NCBI GenBank assembly: GCA_015501605.1
Contig: JADNRZ010000013.1
Coordinates: forward strand, 1 to 64,000
Direction of reading: 5' to 3'
Source: Panaeolus papilionaceus
Lineage: Eukaryota; Basidiomycota; Agaricomycetes; Agaricales
DNA length: 64,000 bases
Position 1 is the stretch's first letter. Each line of letters starts with the position of its first letter. Below are positions 63,007 to 64,000 of the stretch, one piece after another. A program made the translations under genes and the position numbers. The notes below the pieces were generated by a model. That model was given only the letters and a program-made list of their open reading frames with translations. It ran no database searches and was not told where the DNA came from.

Positions 63007-64000
63007 ATGATTAGTGTGTGTCTTTACCTATGGCAGCTGCTTGCATTTTTCCTGTCCATCTTTCTCAAATCATTTGTCTTGCAAATGCTTGCACTGCTTT
63101 CATTCATCCCCATCGTATCTGCCACATCCAATACCTCCCCATTTCCAGACATTCCTTTCTCAACATTCAGCTCCTTTATTCAGAGCAATTTCAACAACAA
63201 CATATCACTGTCCTCTACCCTCATTATTCTTTTCAGCCTACTGGAGAATCCTGATCTTCTTAACCTTCACTTCCAACAAAGAGTTAGAATTTCTGGAACA
63301 GAGAGGACATCTAACATTTGGATATGCCTTCTTGCACACCTTCTGATCCAGCAGTTCAATAGCAATACTCCATTCCTTTCTGACTCTTCTCCAGATGCTT
63401 TTGGAGACACTCTTCATAAACTTGCAGTCAATCTCAAGTTAAATCCATTTTCCCAACAAGGCACACTTGTGTCTCCACTGAAGCCAATCAATACTGCAGC
63501 TATTGAACCTGTCTATGTTATTGCTCCCACCATCTTTCAATGCCAAACACCCACATGTTGACTTTGCTCTCTACACTTTTACATGAAGCATGATGATGTT
63601 GCACAAGTCAACCTTATCAAATCTTCCATGTACCATCCATATAGCTATGTGGTTGGAGCACGATGTGGACATGGAACCAGTGGCTGCCAGATGACCTATG
63701 GGCCAGATACTCATTATTGGTCACCATCGAACACAGGCAACAAGAAAGAAATCCTACAACCAGATGCTTGTTACTTGAAGCTTGGACAGTCTCTATGGTC
63801 AGACTGTGTTTTTTCCTCAGCCATATGCAATGCAACATACAATCTCCATGCTTCTTCATCAGCCTACAAGGAATTCTGGAATGACAGCTTTGCATCTGAA
63901 AATCCCCACAACCTCCTATCACATTGGCATATTTGGCAAGCCTTCATTCAGGAATCCACCTATCTCATTTCTGGTGACACTTCTGTTGATCTCACTGTTC
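63007..64000 (+). pseudogene. CxC5/CxC6 cysteine-cluster gene, N-terminal half, runs off the window
   Basis: Fourth member of the KDZ-associated family. It has FSTFSSFIQSNFNNNISLSS with LLENPDLLNLHFQQR (matches ILENPEVLNHHSRQK of gene Y), DAFGDTLHKLAVNLKLNPFS, LKPINTAAIEPVYVIAPTIF and CQTPTC. A TGA at 63559-63561 interrupts the frame, which then continues: GARCGHGTSGCQMTYGPDTH, AYKEFWNDSFASEN, HIWQAFIQESTYLISGDTSV. This last part is the segment with which the truncated copy at 25641 begins. The true start is probably downstream of the hydrophobic leader at 63007; a later Met or an exon further left is possible. Confidence 0.75.

Noticed and set aside
63007..63120. Signal peptide or membrane anchor of the CxC5 protein
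   Set aside because: The hydrophobic leader (LLAFFLSIFLKSFVLQMLAL) lies upstream of the segment aligned with gene Y and has no counterpart there; probably not coding.
1..64000. tRNA and rRNA genes
   Set aside because: No convincing tRNA cloverleaf or rRNA signature was noticed on reading either strand; a covariance-model scan would be needed to exclude a diverged copy.

Overview
The window reads as a transposon-rich chromosome segment of a filamentous basidiomycete, most probably an Agaricomycete. The evidence is the combination of KDZ-type transposase remains, CxC5/CxC6 cysteine-cluster genes that travel with KDZ transposons, a Plavaka-type transposase, non-LTR retrotransposons with a C-terminal RNase H and CCHC cluster, a chromodomain Ty3/gypsy element, and single-copy-looking genes with GT-AG introns of about 48-60 nt. 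Family names are from memory of protein families; no database was consulted.

Layout. 1-8118: nested copies of one non-LTR family (LINE-A), two of them bounded by perfect 14-bp target duplications. 8119-8827: a palindrome-rich DNA element. 8828-13933: inverted LINE-A ORF1 head-to-head with a plus-strand LINE-A RT/RNase H copy. 13991-24726: an island of six spliced, apparently intact genes (coiled-coil protein, 157-aa orphan, 176-aa orphan, WD40 protein with a membrane anchor, cysteine-cluster protein, 939-aa orphan), with arrays of short palindromes in the divergent promoter of the last two. 25285-28505: palindrome element, CxC5/6 gene, LINE-B scrap and a broken KDZ transposase. 28506-30925: gene-free. 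30926-38714: a second LINE family (LINE-B) interrupted by a 1-kb DNA element, a 2.15-kb gag-only LTR element and a 302-bp MITE. 38914-44650: decayed LINE-A and two CxC5/6 genes split by a MITE and by interleaved palindrome elements. 44651-59430: Plavaka transposase and a second gene, separated by a complete 7,783-bp LTR retrotransposon (49000-56782). 59663-64000: two uncharacterised genes, one interrupted by a solo LTR, and a CxC5 gene running off the end.

Main points. (1) The chromovirus is essentially new (LTRs look identical, 5-bp duplication CTTCT), has one in-frame TGA in pol, an extra zinc-knuckle ORF after the chromodomain, and a self-priming primer site: 13 nt next to the LTR are the exact complement of the predicted 5' end of its RNA. 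(2) All 10 differences between the LTRs of the small gag-only element are CpG transitions, and several inactivating changes elsewhere fit the same process, implying CpG methylation and deamination. (3) Several DNA elements share end motifs and in one pair an internal core, yet carry unrelated palindrome arrays; this is the best candidate for an undescribed mobile-element system. (4) The six-gene island consists of families I remember as multicopy and Agaricomycete-restricted; whether they form a functional or mobile unit is open.
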